64,000 nt of DNA from Gordius sp. MW1 (GCA_964036665.1 OZ038529.1:24500060-24564059); one strand, 5' to 3'; shown: positions 35,622-48,540, counted from the stretch's first letter. Numbers and translations: made by a program. The notes: a model not told the origin generated them from the letters alone.

Positions 35622-36745
35622 TAGTGATGCGGAAAAACCGAGAAAAATCTCGGTCTCGTCTCGTCTCGTCTCGAAAAACCGAGACGAGACGAGACGAGAA
35701 TTCGGAAAAGGGAGTCGAGATCGAGACGAGAATTTTGATGTCGAGACGAGACGAGACGAGATTTTTTCGGCGAGATCTCGACTTTTTATTGATCGTAAAT
35801 TTTAGTAAATTATTGATTATTTTAATTTGCATGATACATTTAAGGTAATAAGTATAAATCAATATGTATGAAATATATTTGATATACAAAAAAATTTTAA
35901 GTGTAGTAAATTTTATACATCTTTGCAAAAATTAAAATTTGGCAATCATTTAGATTTACCTAAATATGGTTGACCCTTAGGGTATGTGAATACTTTTATA
36001 ATGAAAATGTTAGGCTTAGAATAAGTTCTAATGGAATAGTAAATATTACTAAAGCATATTTGAATTTCGCAGTTCTCATCCTGCATAATGCGTTAATTAT
36101 AAATTGGTGTTCAATCTTTGAACAATTATACAACTTGAACTAAGGTGGCTCGAGGTTTTTGAGCACCCGCCCAAAAGTTAAAATATTAAATGACACAGTA
36201 ATAGACTAAATCTTGAGTCATAAGTTTTTTAACTGTTTTTATGCCTAAACTAAAAGTATACCTCACAAATTTTTGAACCTTAATAAGACATTATGTGAAT
36301 ACATAGTTTTGACGTATGCATTACTGTTCATATTATAAACAGGGTTGGCAGGTGCATTCAAATTTACTATAATTTCTATAATTATGCAATATAAAATAAA
36401 TACACGAACCTGTACTTTCCATATAAAATGTTATCTTTATGAATTAATTCATATTTTTCTATTGTCAATGAGAGTCCTGTCCCGCTAAATCTTTAAAAAG
36501 TTTGTGTATTAAAATTTTTCCAAAAATATTAAAGTTTACCATTTGGATTTTTTTACACTGATTTAATATTTTTAAAAACACTCGACAAATTTTTATTCCG
36601 TATTTATATTTTTTAAAAGTCGAGACGAGACGAGACCGAGATTTTTCTAGACCGAGACGAGACGAGATCGAGATTTTCTTAATCGCTCCCGAGACGAGAC
36701 GAGATTTTGTTTTCGAGACCGAGACGAGACGAGATCGAAACACTA
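35622..36745. mobile_element. hAT element, non-autonomous, with GAGAC subterminal repeats (1124 bases)
   Basis: Tips TAGTGATGCGGAAAAACCG and CGAAACACTA. Exact 8-base target duplication tgaataat at 35614-35621 and 36746-36753. Both ends carry dense (gagac)n / (gtctc)n repeats in inverted orientation; those on the left also fold into a local hairpin. The middle is AT-rich with no transposase. Fragments of the family lie at 24120, 41530-41894 and 57170-57255, the last attached to hAT transposase pieces. Confidence 0.88.
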
Positions 36746-37534
36746 TGAATAATATATATAGCCTAGAGCTTTAGGTTAATTTAATAGACCTAAGGTGAAT
36801 ATTTATTTATATACTGTAAAATGTCAACTTAATTATGGTCTTTTAGCACTTTGTCTTATTTATTTTACATATATAATATAAAATAGAAATTTTAAGGTTT
36901 ATTCAGATTAAAAATAAAGCAAACTAACGATAAAAGTTTATTTTATTTAAATTATTTAATTTTTATTAAAGAAATCGATATTTGAGTTCTTAAATATATA
37001 CCTACCTCTATAAATTGTTTTATTTTAAACTGACACCATTTTGTTACATATTCCTTTTGTGTGCGATGGTAAATATTATTTTTGTAGGTTTTTATAAGTG
37101 TCTTAAAATCTTTGATGTAACTAAACTATAATATTTTAACCCATTTGATTTAGTTATTGTTCAAAAAACTTTCCAGGAATTTCCCATCCCCCCCCCTCAT
37201 TTACGCCACTGATTTATCCACAGTCTTGGTATTTTATGTTAACAAAAAGTAAATAGTACAAAGTACCCCCTCCCCCTCATGCCTTATTTGTTCAACAATG
37301 TGATGGTTAATGTAACTAATGTAATGGCACATGTGCCGGTTCTATTTTCTACAGTTTAGGACCATGGGGGAGGGAAAAAAGGGACCTTACACTAGGCTAG
37401 CGCGTCTTACGATGGACCTTTATAAGGGTGTGGCTTCTCATCTCTTTCTTCCTATTAAGGCGCGGGTGTAAAATGACGCGCTGCATAACATCACTAGTCA
37501 ACTGGCAACCACACAACTGAACAAATCGCTGCTG

Positions 37535-37890
37535 GCCATCTGGCGAAATGGGCAGCTGGCGAATTTGCTAATATTAGGCAACAAATAATCTAAAGTTAAG
37601 CAACATATAATATTATCACTAAATTCTGATTATTTTCTGTGAAGAATATTCAATTCTGTAATGCAATTATCTCTTGCAAGTTATATATCATTGTCACACT
37701 TAGGTTCTCCATTATACTTAAGCACACAAATTTTGTATGGGTTAGTGTAATAATACTATATATTGCAATTCTAACAAACAGTATAATATATATATTGTAT
37801 ATATAAATTATTCAATATATATAGATAAGCACACTTTTTTGCAACTATTATGACTTTTAGCCAGCTGCCCATTTCGCCAGGTGGGCTGGA
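37535..37890. mobile_element. Inverted-repeat element, GGCGAAATGGGCAGCTGGC arms
   Basis: Left arm CCATCTGGCGAAATGGGCAG at 37536 onward, right arm its reverse complement with two changes at 37858-37886. About 290 bases of AT-rich sequence lie between. No clear target duplication. Confidence 0.6.
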
Positions 37891-37894
37891 TTCG

Positions 37895-40800
37895 AACAAC
37901 TAACGGGGTAACGATGGATGGATGTCGTTTTTGTTAATGCTTTTAAACCATATGATACGATTATAAAATTGAATCTGCATATTATTATAACCTTTTTAAT
38001 GAGTTAAAATATAAAAGGCTATAAATAGCACAACTTACTACTCAAAGACGATGTAAGGGTATGAAGGATTATTTAATATAATAGTATAAATGGATAATAT
38101 TGTAGTTTTCTTCGTCAGATAAGAATAGTACAATATATAATAGTCTAAGATACAAGTATATAATAGAAAATTGTATATAGACTGTATATTGTGTAATATG
38201 GTAGTTTTTAAAGTGAGTTTAAACGTTAAAGTGATATAATTAAAGTCGTAAACTGATTTTATTCCCTAATTCCACCCGTTGTATCCACTTTGTACGCTCC
38301 TAAAAAAGGAGTATAACCGCCTTATTCTACATCTGTTATTAATCACAACTTTTTTAGAAAAAAATTTAAATTTTTTTAATTATAAATTATATGGGGGTTA
38401 GAAATAGTTACACCTTTCAAAAGAATCACTTGTGCTGCAGATTGTGTAGATCTTTTTTAAAACAGTTAATCAGCAAAAAACTATGCCTAATTATTAAAAC
38501 TAAAAGATAATCTAATGATAAAGATTTATTAAGGGCCAGGGATGGGACATACAGTATAATAAAACATATTTAAGACAAAAGAAAATAAAACAATTAAAAC
38601 ATATAATTTTTACCAACTCGGCTTTGGCTTACAATATTAAAATATTTTAGCAATAATATAACTGTAAAAAATGATATACAAATAAAAGTTATACTAAATT
38701 AAACTATTCTTCTTTCACGTATTCACATATACGACATTTATCCTGAGATAGTAGCTACAAAAAATGAACATTATAAAATGAAATAATAAATACTTCACAC
38801 TTATTAAATTTTTAAAAGGGCATCGAACGTTATCTCTACCTTATGAATAGAAACTTAACATTAATTCATATTTTTTTAAATTCAAGCTTAATCTTAAAAT
38901 AAAGGAAAGAATATATTATTTAAATAGAAGCCGTTATAGGCTGAGATCTAGGACCTTGGGTAAACATAAATTAGGTAGTTAGTTATATGAAAAACATTTA
39001 GTGATGCATCTAGGAAAACTCCAATATCTTGGTCAAAGAATACATCACTCCGCTTAATTATGAAAAAAGGAGTTAGTTTGATTTAAAACAATTAAATATA
39101 ACCTAAAATTTCATCATATGTTTTATAAAATGAATTAAAAATAACTTAGTTTTTTATAACCCTAAAAATCCTAATAAACATGACATTAACATTTTGGTAA
39201 ATATTACAAATCTTAAACATAAATAATAGAATTCTAAGTATATGGTTTACATTTTGACAAATTTGAAAATAACTTAATTTCTAACCCTAAAAATCTATAT
39301 AAACATGGAATTAACATTTTGGTAAGTATTACAAATCTTAAACTTAAATGATTAAATATGTAAATATACGATCGATACACATTTTGGCAAATTTAAAAAT
39401 AACCCAAAGGTTTTAGATCTCAGCCTATAATGGCTTCTTATTCAATAATCACCTCTTTTCTTAATTTTAAGATTAAGCTTTAATTCTAAAAAACATTAAT
39501 TGATATTTGTAAAGATAACATTAAATGCACTGCGAAAATTTAATGGAGTGTGAAGTATTTACTCTTTAATTTTATAATGTTTTTTCTAGCTACTATCTTA
39601 GCATAAGGCATCTGTTTTGTTTTTTGCTGATTAACAGTATCATAATAGATCTAAACAGTCTGCAGCAAGAGGTGATTATTTTGAAGGGTGTAACTATTTT
39701 TGATAAAATTGTTTAAGTTTCTTTCTAGAATAGGTGTGATTAATAACATATGTAGAGTAAGGTGGCTATAATCCTTTTTTGGGAGCGTACAAAGTGGAGA
39801 AAACGTTAAATGTAAGAATTAGGAATTAAAATTAGTTTTCGGCTTTAATTACACAGGTCTACAAAAAAACATCCTGCAATCGGACCCATAATTCTGATAG
39901 AGAATATTGCCATGAAAAATAATCTGTTTTCAGTTTTTTCCCACGATTACCAGTTTTTTACATGAACGAGGTTGAAGGTGTCAAAAATGCCCACTTTATG
40001 CCTTTTTGAGTCTATATTGCCACGACATTTTTAATTTTTAGTGAAAAATAGTAATATATTTACGTAGATTCAAGTTTCATATATAGGTCCACTAATTTAT
40101 TCTTTTGTTTTACCTCTATATTTAAATTTATTCGCATATTGAACCCTTTTTTCTTATTAAAATTCGCCCCACTATGGTTAGAAAACGGAGTATATTAAAG
40201 TTCATAATACACAAGCGATGTTTATTACACATCTTTCTCTCCCTTCATCTACCCTCCTCTCTTTCTCTTCCACTCCCACCCCCTTTATGTGCTTGGATAT
40301 ATATGGGGGCGGGAGTGTAAGAGATGGAGAATGGGAGAGAGAGATGTGTTAGTAAACAGCGCGTGTGTAGTATGAACTCTAATGTACTCCGTTTTCCAGA
40401 CATAGTGGGACGAATTTTGATAAGGGGAAGGGGTTCACAAAAACGCGAATAAATTCAAATATAGAGGTGTAAAAAAATAAATTAATGGACCTATAGATGA
40501 AACTTCAATCTACATGAATATATTACTATTTTTCACAAAATATTAAAAATGCAGTGGCAATATTGCCTAAAATATTAAAATGAGCATTTTTGGCACCTTC
40601 AACTTCGTTTATCTAAAAAACTAGTAATTGTTGACAAAAACTAAAAACGATTACTTTTCAGCGCAAAATTTTCTATCAGAATTATTGGTCTGATTGCAGG
40701 ATGTAGAGCTTTGTTATATCACTTTAACGTTAAACTCACTTAAACTGTCAAATTATAATATATACAATGTAATATACAATTTTCTATTATATTCTAATAT

Positions 40801-41055
40801 CTTAGATCCATATATCTTGTACCATTATTACTTTAAAAAGAAAACTACATTATTATCCATTTATACTCCAATATAAAATAATTTATCATACTCTTACATC
40901 TTCTTTAAGTAGTTAAAATTGTTCTATTTATATAGCCTTTTATATTTGAACTCATTATAAAAGTTATAATATTATGCAAATTTAATTTTATAATCGGATC
41001 AAACGTTTTAAAAGCATTAGCAATAACGACTTCGATCCATCGTTAACCCTTAATT
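37895..41055. mobile_element. Giant fold-back element (about 3.1 kb) with nested insertions
   Basis: Outer arms: gtaacgatggatgg...gttaatgcttttaaa at 37905 pairs with aaaagcattag...gatccatcgttaac at 41010-41050, and pairing continues inward through 38240 / 40720, 38300 / 39780, 38440 / 39650 and 38950 / 39430. The right arm is interrupted by a separate fold-back at 39852-40713, the left arm by about 255 bases at 38480-38735. The centre (39130-39410) holds two tandem copies of a 126-base unit. No transposase or other gene. Confidence 0.75.
39852..40713. mobile_element. Fold-back element, CACAGGTCTACA ends, nested (862 bases)
   Basis: Related to 14408-15332. Flanked by TTA at 39849-39851 and 40714-40716; the other arm of the host palindrome (near 38235) shows the uninterrupted target with one TTA. 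Right tip decayed (TGTAGAGCTTTG). Inner halves are inverted copies (40180-40260 with 40330-40400). Confidence 0.78.
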
Positions 41056-41060
41056 TGTTC

Positions 41061-41208
41061 GGTGCCCTATCAACTCGCCTAAAACCATCTCGCAGAATTT
41101 AATGTCTCCCGGTAAAAAAAGGTCCCCTAATTTAAAATCGTCCCCCAAGGGCATTAACCGGGGGACACTAAATTCGCGAGATGGTTTTTGGCAAGTTGAC
41201 GGGCCACC
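41061..41208. mobile_element. Mutator-like MITE, 148 bases, 9-base target duplication
   Basis: Nearly a perfect hairpin: left arm of about 52 bases from GGTGCCCTATCAACTCGCC, right arm ending GGCAAGTTGACGGGCCACC. Flanked by aatttgttc at 41052-41060 and 41209-41217. Long arms with a 9-base duplication fit the Mutator group. Confidence 0.85.
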
Positions 41209-41529
41209 AATTTGTTCTAGATACCAATTCCGTAAATAATAATATCATCATTAAAAGTCATTAGCACTTTGTGGTTAATGACGCTATAATAATGCAATAA
41301 ACTCTATGGGCCGTACTTGATGATGGTAATATAAAAGGACTAAAACGTTTGACTTAAATATGTTAAGGTACATTGAGGCTTGAGCCAAGGTTAATATAAG
41401 TCTCAATTTGCCAAAATATGTAACTAAGTCAAATATAAGAGAACTTAGAAATTTTTGAGTCTATTTATATATGACAGACACAGCGAATTTGACACAAATG
41501 TTATAATTTGCTAGAATTATAAAATTTCA

Positions 41530-41894
41530 TTTTATATATTTCAAATTATTTATAGTTATTTTTAATTTCCACTTTCCATATAAGATATTATTTTATGAAT
41601 TAGTTCATATCTTTATGTGTCAATTAGGTGTCGTGTCGTGCTAAATCTTTAAAGTTTGTGTATTTAGGGTTTTTTTAAAAAATATAAAGGATGATTTTTT
41701 AACACCTTTAGTATTTTTAATAAAACATGACAAATCTTCATTTCGTATATATTATTTTTAAAAAAGTTGAGACAAGTCGAGAATTCTCGTCGAGACCAAG
41801 ATTTTTTTAGACCGAGACGAGATCTATATTTTCAAATCGCCAACGAGACGAGAGGAGATTTTGCTTTCGAGACCGAGACGAGATCTAAACACTA
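41530..41894. mobile_element. Right half of a hAT element with GAGAC repeats
   Basis: Matches 36430-36745 (tgaattagttcatat, cgtgctaaatctttaaagtttgtgtatt, then gagacgag repeats) and ends aaacacta. Left half not found. Confidence 0.65.
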
Positions 41895-42234
41895 ATAAGT
41901 TAACCCTTTTTTCACTACACAATCAATGTGTTATATATAATTTGCCACTCTATTAATGAAAAGTTAATTTATTATGGAAAACATATGGAATACAAAAGTA
42001 ATACATTTATTCAAATATTAAGTGGGTCAAAAAGACTATATGGCCATGCATTCATAAAAGGCATACTTTACTTTAATTTTTTTTTAAATAGTTTTTAAAT
42101 GTATATTCCATTCCATTTAACTTCTATATTAAAAGCAAATTAAAAATTCCAATAACCATGGCCAAATACATGATGTATAAATGCAAGAAAACGAAGGGCA
42201 AGCATAGCTTACCCTTCATCGACTAGCATCGCCA

Positions 42235-42440
42235 CCTCCATCCCCCAAGGGGGAGGTGATTTGCCCCCCTCCTCCTTTTACCCTCTCTTTAACCTAGAGG
42301 GGAGGGGATGATATGCCCCCCCCCTCTTCCACACACTCCCTCCCCAGAGGGGAGTTATTTGCTCCGCCCCTTTTTTCCCCTCTCCCTCACCATCGGGGCA
42401 AATACATACATACATACATACATACCCTCTCCTTCACCAA
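42235..42440. repeat. C-rich tandem block and CATA microsatellite
   Basis: gaggtgatttgcccccc units as at 24625, followed by catacatacatacatac at 42402-42425. Confidence 0.75.
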
Positions 42441-44130
42441 AAAATGCTAATTTTTATTTTCTATACGAGGGCAACCTATTTCTATTTAATTTTGCCCTGG
42501 GATACAAAAATTAAAAGGCTACAAATCAAAAAATAGTAATAGAAGTGCTGTTCTTTGATAAATTTTACTTTCCTATTTTTGGATTTATTCATAATATTTT
42601 GAACATAGATTAATAGACTGCTCATTTACATACATATCGTAAAAGTGATGCCCGTTTTATCACCATTTGCAAAAACTATCCATCCATATTGCATGGTCGT
42701 TGTTATCCTAATATGTGTAGATCATATTCCTTCCAAAATTAAATAAATCATTCTTATTCCTGCTGAAGTTGTATAAACGATTCGTATTCCTTCCCAACAA
42801 TTCAAATTCCATGCAATTCAACTGAAGCCGAATTAAATGTTGGATTTAAAAAGGATGTCCATTAGTCTCAATATCAAAACATCTTTTAAATTATTCTAAG
42901 ATTAATGAAAGATCTATGGATGCATTGCTTGCAAATTCTTAAAAAGGGTAATACACATTTTAATAGTCTTTATTTAATAACATATAATTAATTTAATAAT
43001 TTTTAATGAATAATCTAAATTATAGAATAATCATAATGTAAAGTAAATAACTGGAAATAAGCATTTTACCATCGAGCATAATAAAAAATGCAAAATATGT
43101 GATGGTAAACTTAATTATGATTATTCAGATAAATAAAAGTTAATGAAAATACCATTTTTCATTGAATTTATCTACAATAGTTATTTTATCCTTGATCTCC
43201 AACAAACAAATAAAATGTTCTCTTCAATTATATCAAATAATGTTTTAAAAGCTTAATTATAACATCAAATAGGTATATATTTATATCCTCAACATATTTT
43301 AGAATGTAAAATATGGCTACATTCAAAATTTTTAATGACATTTTATTAAATTAATCTTATTCTTATTTTATAGACGATTTGATATAAAATTTAAATAATT
43401 TTTTATATTGAATCTATTTTAGCAAAGATATAATTTAATATTGTTATAATAAATTCTGAATCATTTTTGTAAGTATTTATGTTTATAATTAATTTAAAAT
43501 GATTTTCATTAAATAGGATATGTTTTTCTATTTTGTAAACATTTTTAAATTACTTTTTTAGTAATTAATATTAGCTTAACAACTATTTAATAAGATAACA
43601 CCTAAGAAAAAAAATGCTAGCAAATGTTAGTTTAAAAGAAATAAAATTTAATTTATTATATTTTTACTATTGAAACAATTCTTAACTTTTTAATTTATTT
43701 ATCTATCCTTCACAAAATATGTATTTTTTATGAAAATTATAAATGATTAAACAACCTAAACTATAAATATTAAAACTAAAACTAGAGACCCTTAACTTAA
43801 CTTAATTAAATTATTTTCCAACACCAAATCACTAATAAAAATCGCTTTTTCACTTAAATTTTGCATACAAGTCTCAATTACTATAAAGACATTTTTATTT
43901 TTAAATTGTTATTGGATAATTACTATTTCCTTAAATTTTTGTTAGCATTCTTTTGTTAATTTTTATAATTAATTCATGATTTTGGTTAGATAAATTTCTC
44001 TTTACACTAAAATGCTACCAAAAGCTTGTTTTACGTTAAGTGGGTTTTATTTAATTTAATATTAGCTGTAGTCTGTATTTTAATATATCATCTATAATCA
44101 TGTCTCACTTTAAATAATTATAAAATATTA
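42441..44130. other. AT-rich, no gene recognised
   Basis: About 1.7 kb without coding signal. A short stretch at 43676-43755 (ttcttaactttttaatttatttatc...) repeats sequence of the second duplication (25390, 60200). Confidence 0.35.
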
Positions 44131-44132
44131 GA

Positions 44133-44213
44133 AGCCACCATCAATCTCATTGTTCAGCGTTTGGATGCACCAACAACAGAAAAAAATAAGAATCTTTCCT
44201 CATAAGTAATATA
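44133..44213 (+). pseudogene. THAP zinc-finger fragment (P element-like relic)
   Basis: A short frame reads SHCSAFGCTNNRKK then RIFPHK and a stop. C-x4-C followed by N-R and an FP(H)K segment is the start of a THAP (C2CH) DNA-binding domain, common in P element transposases. No start codon directly upstream, no continuation. Fragment only. Confidence 0.4.
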
Positions 44214-44879
44214 CATAGTCTATAATAATCTAATAATATTATTAAACAAGATATTGCAAAACTCTTTACTTGAAATTAGCCAATCCTATATTATTCTTAT
44301 TTTATAGACAAGTTGTTATAAAATTTAGATAATTTATTATATTGAATTTGTTATAACAAAGATAAAATTTAATATTATTTTGGGCTCTAAATATTTGTCA
44401 ACAATTAAATATTTATAACAAATTAATAAAAATATTTTATTTTTAGGGCAATAAAAATTTCTATCAAATGTTTTATTACAATCTTTTATTAAATATATTA
44501 TTTTTGTAAATAAAACATTTTATAAATATATATTCGATTTTAAACTAATTATGAAGCTAAAACTATTATCCTTCATCCTTTTAAATAAGTGTTATTTTTT
44601 TAATTATTTTAAGGGTTTATTTATAATATTATTATCTCATCATTTTAATCGCCTAAACAATGCTTTTATATAGCATAAATTTAAATTTCAAATTTTATAA
44701 AAATTATTATGAAATATTTAAATAAATAAAGGGTATATATAGATTACCATTATAACGTTAGAATAGACTCTCTCGTTGTAGTAGTTAAAAATGACTGGCA
44801 TTTTTTTAAGGGAATGAGCAGTTTATTTAGTCTATGCTTTTATATTTTATTTTAAAATTTAGGCATTTCCGAAATCATC
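44214..44879. other. AT-rich, no gene recognised
   Basis: No coding or repeat signal seen. Confidence 0.3.
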
Positions 44880-45410
44880 CATTATAAAGCAACAATTTAG
44901 ACAAATTGACAAAAGATATTCACAAGCAGAAAATATAAATAGCAATTAACCAGAATTTTGGCCTTTGGCCGGGGTCAAAAAGTAGAATAAGCAACGGTCT
45001 CATTAATTTGCAGAGAATTACTTAGTCAGTTTCGCAATTATCCGTTATAATGCAACAACCTTGACAAGTTGCCAAATGATATATATAAAGGCAATCAGTC
45101 GGGCCCAAAATAAAAATAAAATTTGGGCTTGGACGAGGTCAAATAAATTAAAGTGAACAAACAGTCATTACCTTGTCTATATGCGAAATCTAAATAAAAA
45201 TTTTATTACAAAAGCCTAAGTTCACACACAGCCTAAATACCACTACAAGTTTCCCCGGCAATTATTATAAAATTACAAGTTATACAGGACAGGATGGACT
45301 GACGGACAACACAATTTGAGGCCTAAATTGCAAGCAATTAACATCGTAATTTGGTTGAATAAACCCTAGCTAGCCCAGAAAAGCAATTAATATGTAAAGT
45401 GCTTGTTAGC
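44880..45410 (-). repeat. Dispersed Helitron-type module
   Basis: Minus-strand relative of 31105-31600 (ctcgtccaagccc, gttgtccgtcagtcc, ggaaacttgtagtgg). No ends identified. Confidence 0.55.
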
Positions 45411-45419
45411 AGCATAGAA

Positions 45420-45738
45420 GGTGCATAGTACAATTTTGGAGAAGCGACCCATAATTTGAATGATGAGTATAGACTCTATTTAAATCATGCGCATATGTAT
45501 AGTATAAACAATAAAGGCAACAATGAAATAGTAACATTTTTCCTAATCTAGCGAGTAAAAGAATGGATTATGGTGCGAATATTAGTTGCGACGGTGAAAT
45601 GAAGGCGAAAATTTGCGCTATATTTAGGGTTACTCCGCGTTCGTGATGACGCGCGAAGCGAAATGAAGTTTTGAGCTAATTTATCAAACTTTTCATTATT
45701 TTTCTTAATATCTTATATTCATCGTGAATTTTATCATA
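45420..45738. repeat. Left arm of a large inverted repeat split by the Ty3 element
   Basis: 45650-45733 is the reverse complement of sequence at 50200-50232 and 51030-51115 (ttcgcttcgcgcgtcatcacgaacgcg). 45430-45600 is the reverse complement of a block at 33355-33490. See finding on the nested palindrome. Confidence 0.7.
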
Positions 45739-45998
45739 TGTGATTAACACTAAACTCAGATCCTAAACCAGAGACTACATCAAGAGACAGAGAGACTCTT
45801 TTTTTTAGGTAGATAGGGCTTTATATACACATAGCGAAGGACATATATAAAAGTAGCAATCAATTAAGCGATACTAAGGACGGTGTAAACTAAGGTGTAT
45901 TCAAATGGCTACCCGTATAATCAAATGTCTGTGACCGCGCTCAAGTATAGGAAAAACGCGTGTATTCAAAATGCAACCTTGAATGACATTACACTACA
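45739..45998 (-). repeat. 3' LTR of Ty3/Gypsy element (260 bases)
   Basis: TG...CA. Against the other LTR it lacks 16 bases (gaagtggccggggtta) and has 52 more near 45930-45980. Confidence 0.9.
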
Positions 45999-46981
45999 CT
46001 ACTCCACCCTTTAAGCGAAACCTTGAGTATCTGATAGTTGGCACCGATACTCTTTTATAGGGAAGTATGTTATCTTCTGAAATCGCTGCTGGATCTGGTC
46101 GTTCTACTCTCATATGGTCGGTGTGTTTTACTTGAGTTTTCTCACCCAGTTGTACGTAGGTCAAGTAACTGTTTTTCGTAAGGACTTGACCTTCTCTCCA
46201 ACCTGGAGATCTGTCATTTTTTACCCAAACTTTTTGATTTGGAGCCAAATCACGGTAAGGCCCCGGTTCCTGTAATACTTTTGTTTCCAAACGAAATCAC
46301 TGATTTTCTCCTTCCGTGTCCATTTTAATTGGTCAAGAGTTGTTCGAAGTCTTCTATTGAACATACCTTCCCCCGGACTAATGCCAGTGATGGTATTTAC
46401 CGTCGTTCGCATATTAAATAAAACTTGTAATAAATTTTCACAATCGTTTAGGCCTTGTCTCCGCAAAAAATTTGCTCTTTATGGTCCTTATATATCTTTC
46501 TGCTAGACCGTTCGTTCTAGGGTGGTACGGTGCTCCCCGAAAATGTCGAATTCCATTACTTTTGCAGGAAGTTGTAAATTCATCTGATGTGAATCGAGGA
46601 CCATTGTCACTTACTATATAACGAGGAAGCCCAAATCTGTAATAAAACTAGTAGATTATAAATAATGTTAGATGTGTTGATTTGTTTTATAACCATAACT
46701 TCAGGCCATTTAGTGAGGGCATCAATGCAAACCAGCCAATAATTATTTGATATTGGCCCCGCCAAATCAATGTGAATCCTTTCCCATGGTTTGTTGGGAA
46801 TATTCCAGCTGGACATTGGTACTTCTTTCGTTAAAGGCCTACCTTCTTGGCAATTATTACAACCATTTACATATTGATCTATATCATTGTTTATGTTGGT
46901 CCAAAATACATAGTATCTCCCTGAAGATTTCATCTCTTCAATCCCAGGGTGCCCATTATGTAGTATTTTTGAAACTTGCAA
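45994..46981 (-). pseudogene. Ty3/Gypsy integrase
   Basis: Inserts element DNA into the genome. Visible: zinc-binding H-x3-H (HNGH) and C-x2-C (CNNC) near 46850-46970; catalytic aspartates in RIHIDLAGP (about 46770) and VSDNG (about 46600, in another frame); catalytic glutamate in LAERYIRT (about 46490-46515); a C-terminal GPY module GPYRDLAPNQKVWVK (about 46210-46265) and a chromodomain-free tail. At least two frame changes between these parts. The DDE residues are all present. Confidence 0.88.
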
Positions 46982-47081
46982 CTTTAAACCAGAAGGAATA
47001 ATAATTCTATCATTGAAATATAGTAGGTTATCTTCAAATGATATATAATTCTTTAAATCAAAGTATTTTTTAACTTTAACA

Positions 47082-47700
47082 TTAGAAATATCTCCTTGCC
47101 AATTTTTTAAATAATTTAATAACTTCTTTTAAAATATCGTCTTTTAAAGTTTCGTTAATCAAAGTTTTTCTATTAATTGTTAAGTCATCAATTAGATTTA
47201 ATTTAATTAATTTATCTTCAAGATCCTCTTCAGGATCAGAATAATTTGAAACTGGAATTAATCTTGATAATGCGTCGGCACATTTATTCGATGATCCCGG
47301 CATATATTTAATATCAAAATTATAGTGCATAAGTTTTGTCGCCCATCTGACTAAGCGATTATTTGTTCTTTACACAAATCCCTATTAGGACCAAAAATCC
47401 TTTCCAAGGGGCGGTGGTCTGTAATTAATGTAAATTTCCTACCGTAAATGTATTCGTGAAATTTTTATATAGCAAACATGATTGCGGCAGCTTCTCGGTC
47501 AATAACCGAATAATTACGTTCAGCTGGACTAAGTGCCCGAGAGGCGAAAGCAATCGGTCTTTCATGTCCGTTAAAAAATTTATGTGAGATAACTGCTCCT
47601 AAACCTGTTTTGGAAGCGTCGCATGATAGGTGTATTATTTTGATATGGAATTATTGTTTTATCTGTTGAGATTAAGTTTTTATATTGTTAAATGCCTGTT
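47082..47700 (-). pseudogene. Ty3/Gypsy RNase H and linker
   Basis: Degrades the RNA of the RNA-DNA hybrid. CDASKTGLGA with the first aspartate near 47615, ERNYSVIDREA near 47500, TDHRPL near 47410, and DIKYMPGSSNKCADALSR near 47260-47310. Stops and shifts between them. Confidence 0.85.
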
Positions 47701-47820
47701 TTTCTGTTATAGTCCAATTCCATTTGACTTTAGTAGATGTTAATTTATACAAAACTGAACTTTTAGATTGCAAATTTGGAATAAAACTTTCAAGGTAGTT
47801 AATTAGACCAAAGAATGATT

Positions 47821-48540
47821 TTAATTCTTTGCGATTAGTTGGTTCTTAAAATTTTTAATTGCCTCCACCTTATCTTCACTAGGGTGAATGCCATTTGCAT
47901 CTATCGTATGGCCTAAAAATATAACAGATTTTTTGAACAATTGTAATTTGTTTAGGGACGTTGTTAATCCGGCATTTTTAATTAAATTTAGTGTTTCTAG
48001 TAAATTTTTATTATGGTCTTCCTTGTATTTTCCACTTATTAAAATATCATCCATAAAAACACTTACGCCTTTTAAGCCTTTGAGCAAGTTTCTCATGTAA
48101 CGGTGAAAAATTATTGGCGCTGTTGTTAAACCTAAAGGAAGCCTTAAATATGAAAATACTCTATATGTGTGGCTATGTTTAACAATTTTGAACTTTCCTC
48201 CGAAACTTTTAATTGCAAAAATGCATCTCTTAGGTCAATGATCGAAAATATTTTACCACCCGATATTTCACTTGCGACGTCCTTGAACGTTGGAAAAAGA
48301 TCGTTATCCTTTGATAGATTCTTATTTAACGTCACTCTGAAATCACCACATATACGGACGTCACCGAATTTCTTCCTTATGTTAATTGTAGGTGTTGCCC
48401 ATTTGATTGGAGTTGTAGTTGGATCGATTTTTCTAATAACCCCTTCACAACGTTTCAATTCTTTTTCGTTGACGCATGTGAAATGATACGCGTCTTGCGG
48501 TGAAACTTAGCGGACGTGCTGTTTTTTCTACCTCAATAAC
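47821..48540 (-). pseudogene. Ty3/Gypsy reverse transcriptase
   Basis: Copies element RNA into DNA. Segments seen: IKWATPTINIRKKFGDVRICGDFR in part (about 48330-48400), FSIIDLRDAFLQL with the first catalytic aspartate (about 48210-48250), and the active-site box as FMDDIL (about 48040-48055), then FLGHTI (about 47920). The sequence between the two open parts is out of frame. Confidence 0.9.

Noticed and set aside
35608..35928. 106-codon minus-strand frame as a gene
   Set aside because: Built largely from GAGAC repeats and AT-rich interior of the hAT element; low-complexity S/R/L composition.
34104..37498. Single 3.4 kb hAT-like element with TAGTG tips
   Set aside because: The two ends are only loosely similar, no 8-base duplication matches, and a complete hAT with proven ends lies inside.
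48169..48486. 105-codon plus-strand frame
   Set aside because: Shadow of the Ty3/Gypsy reverse transcriptase.
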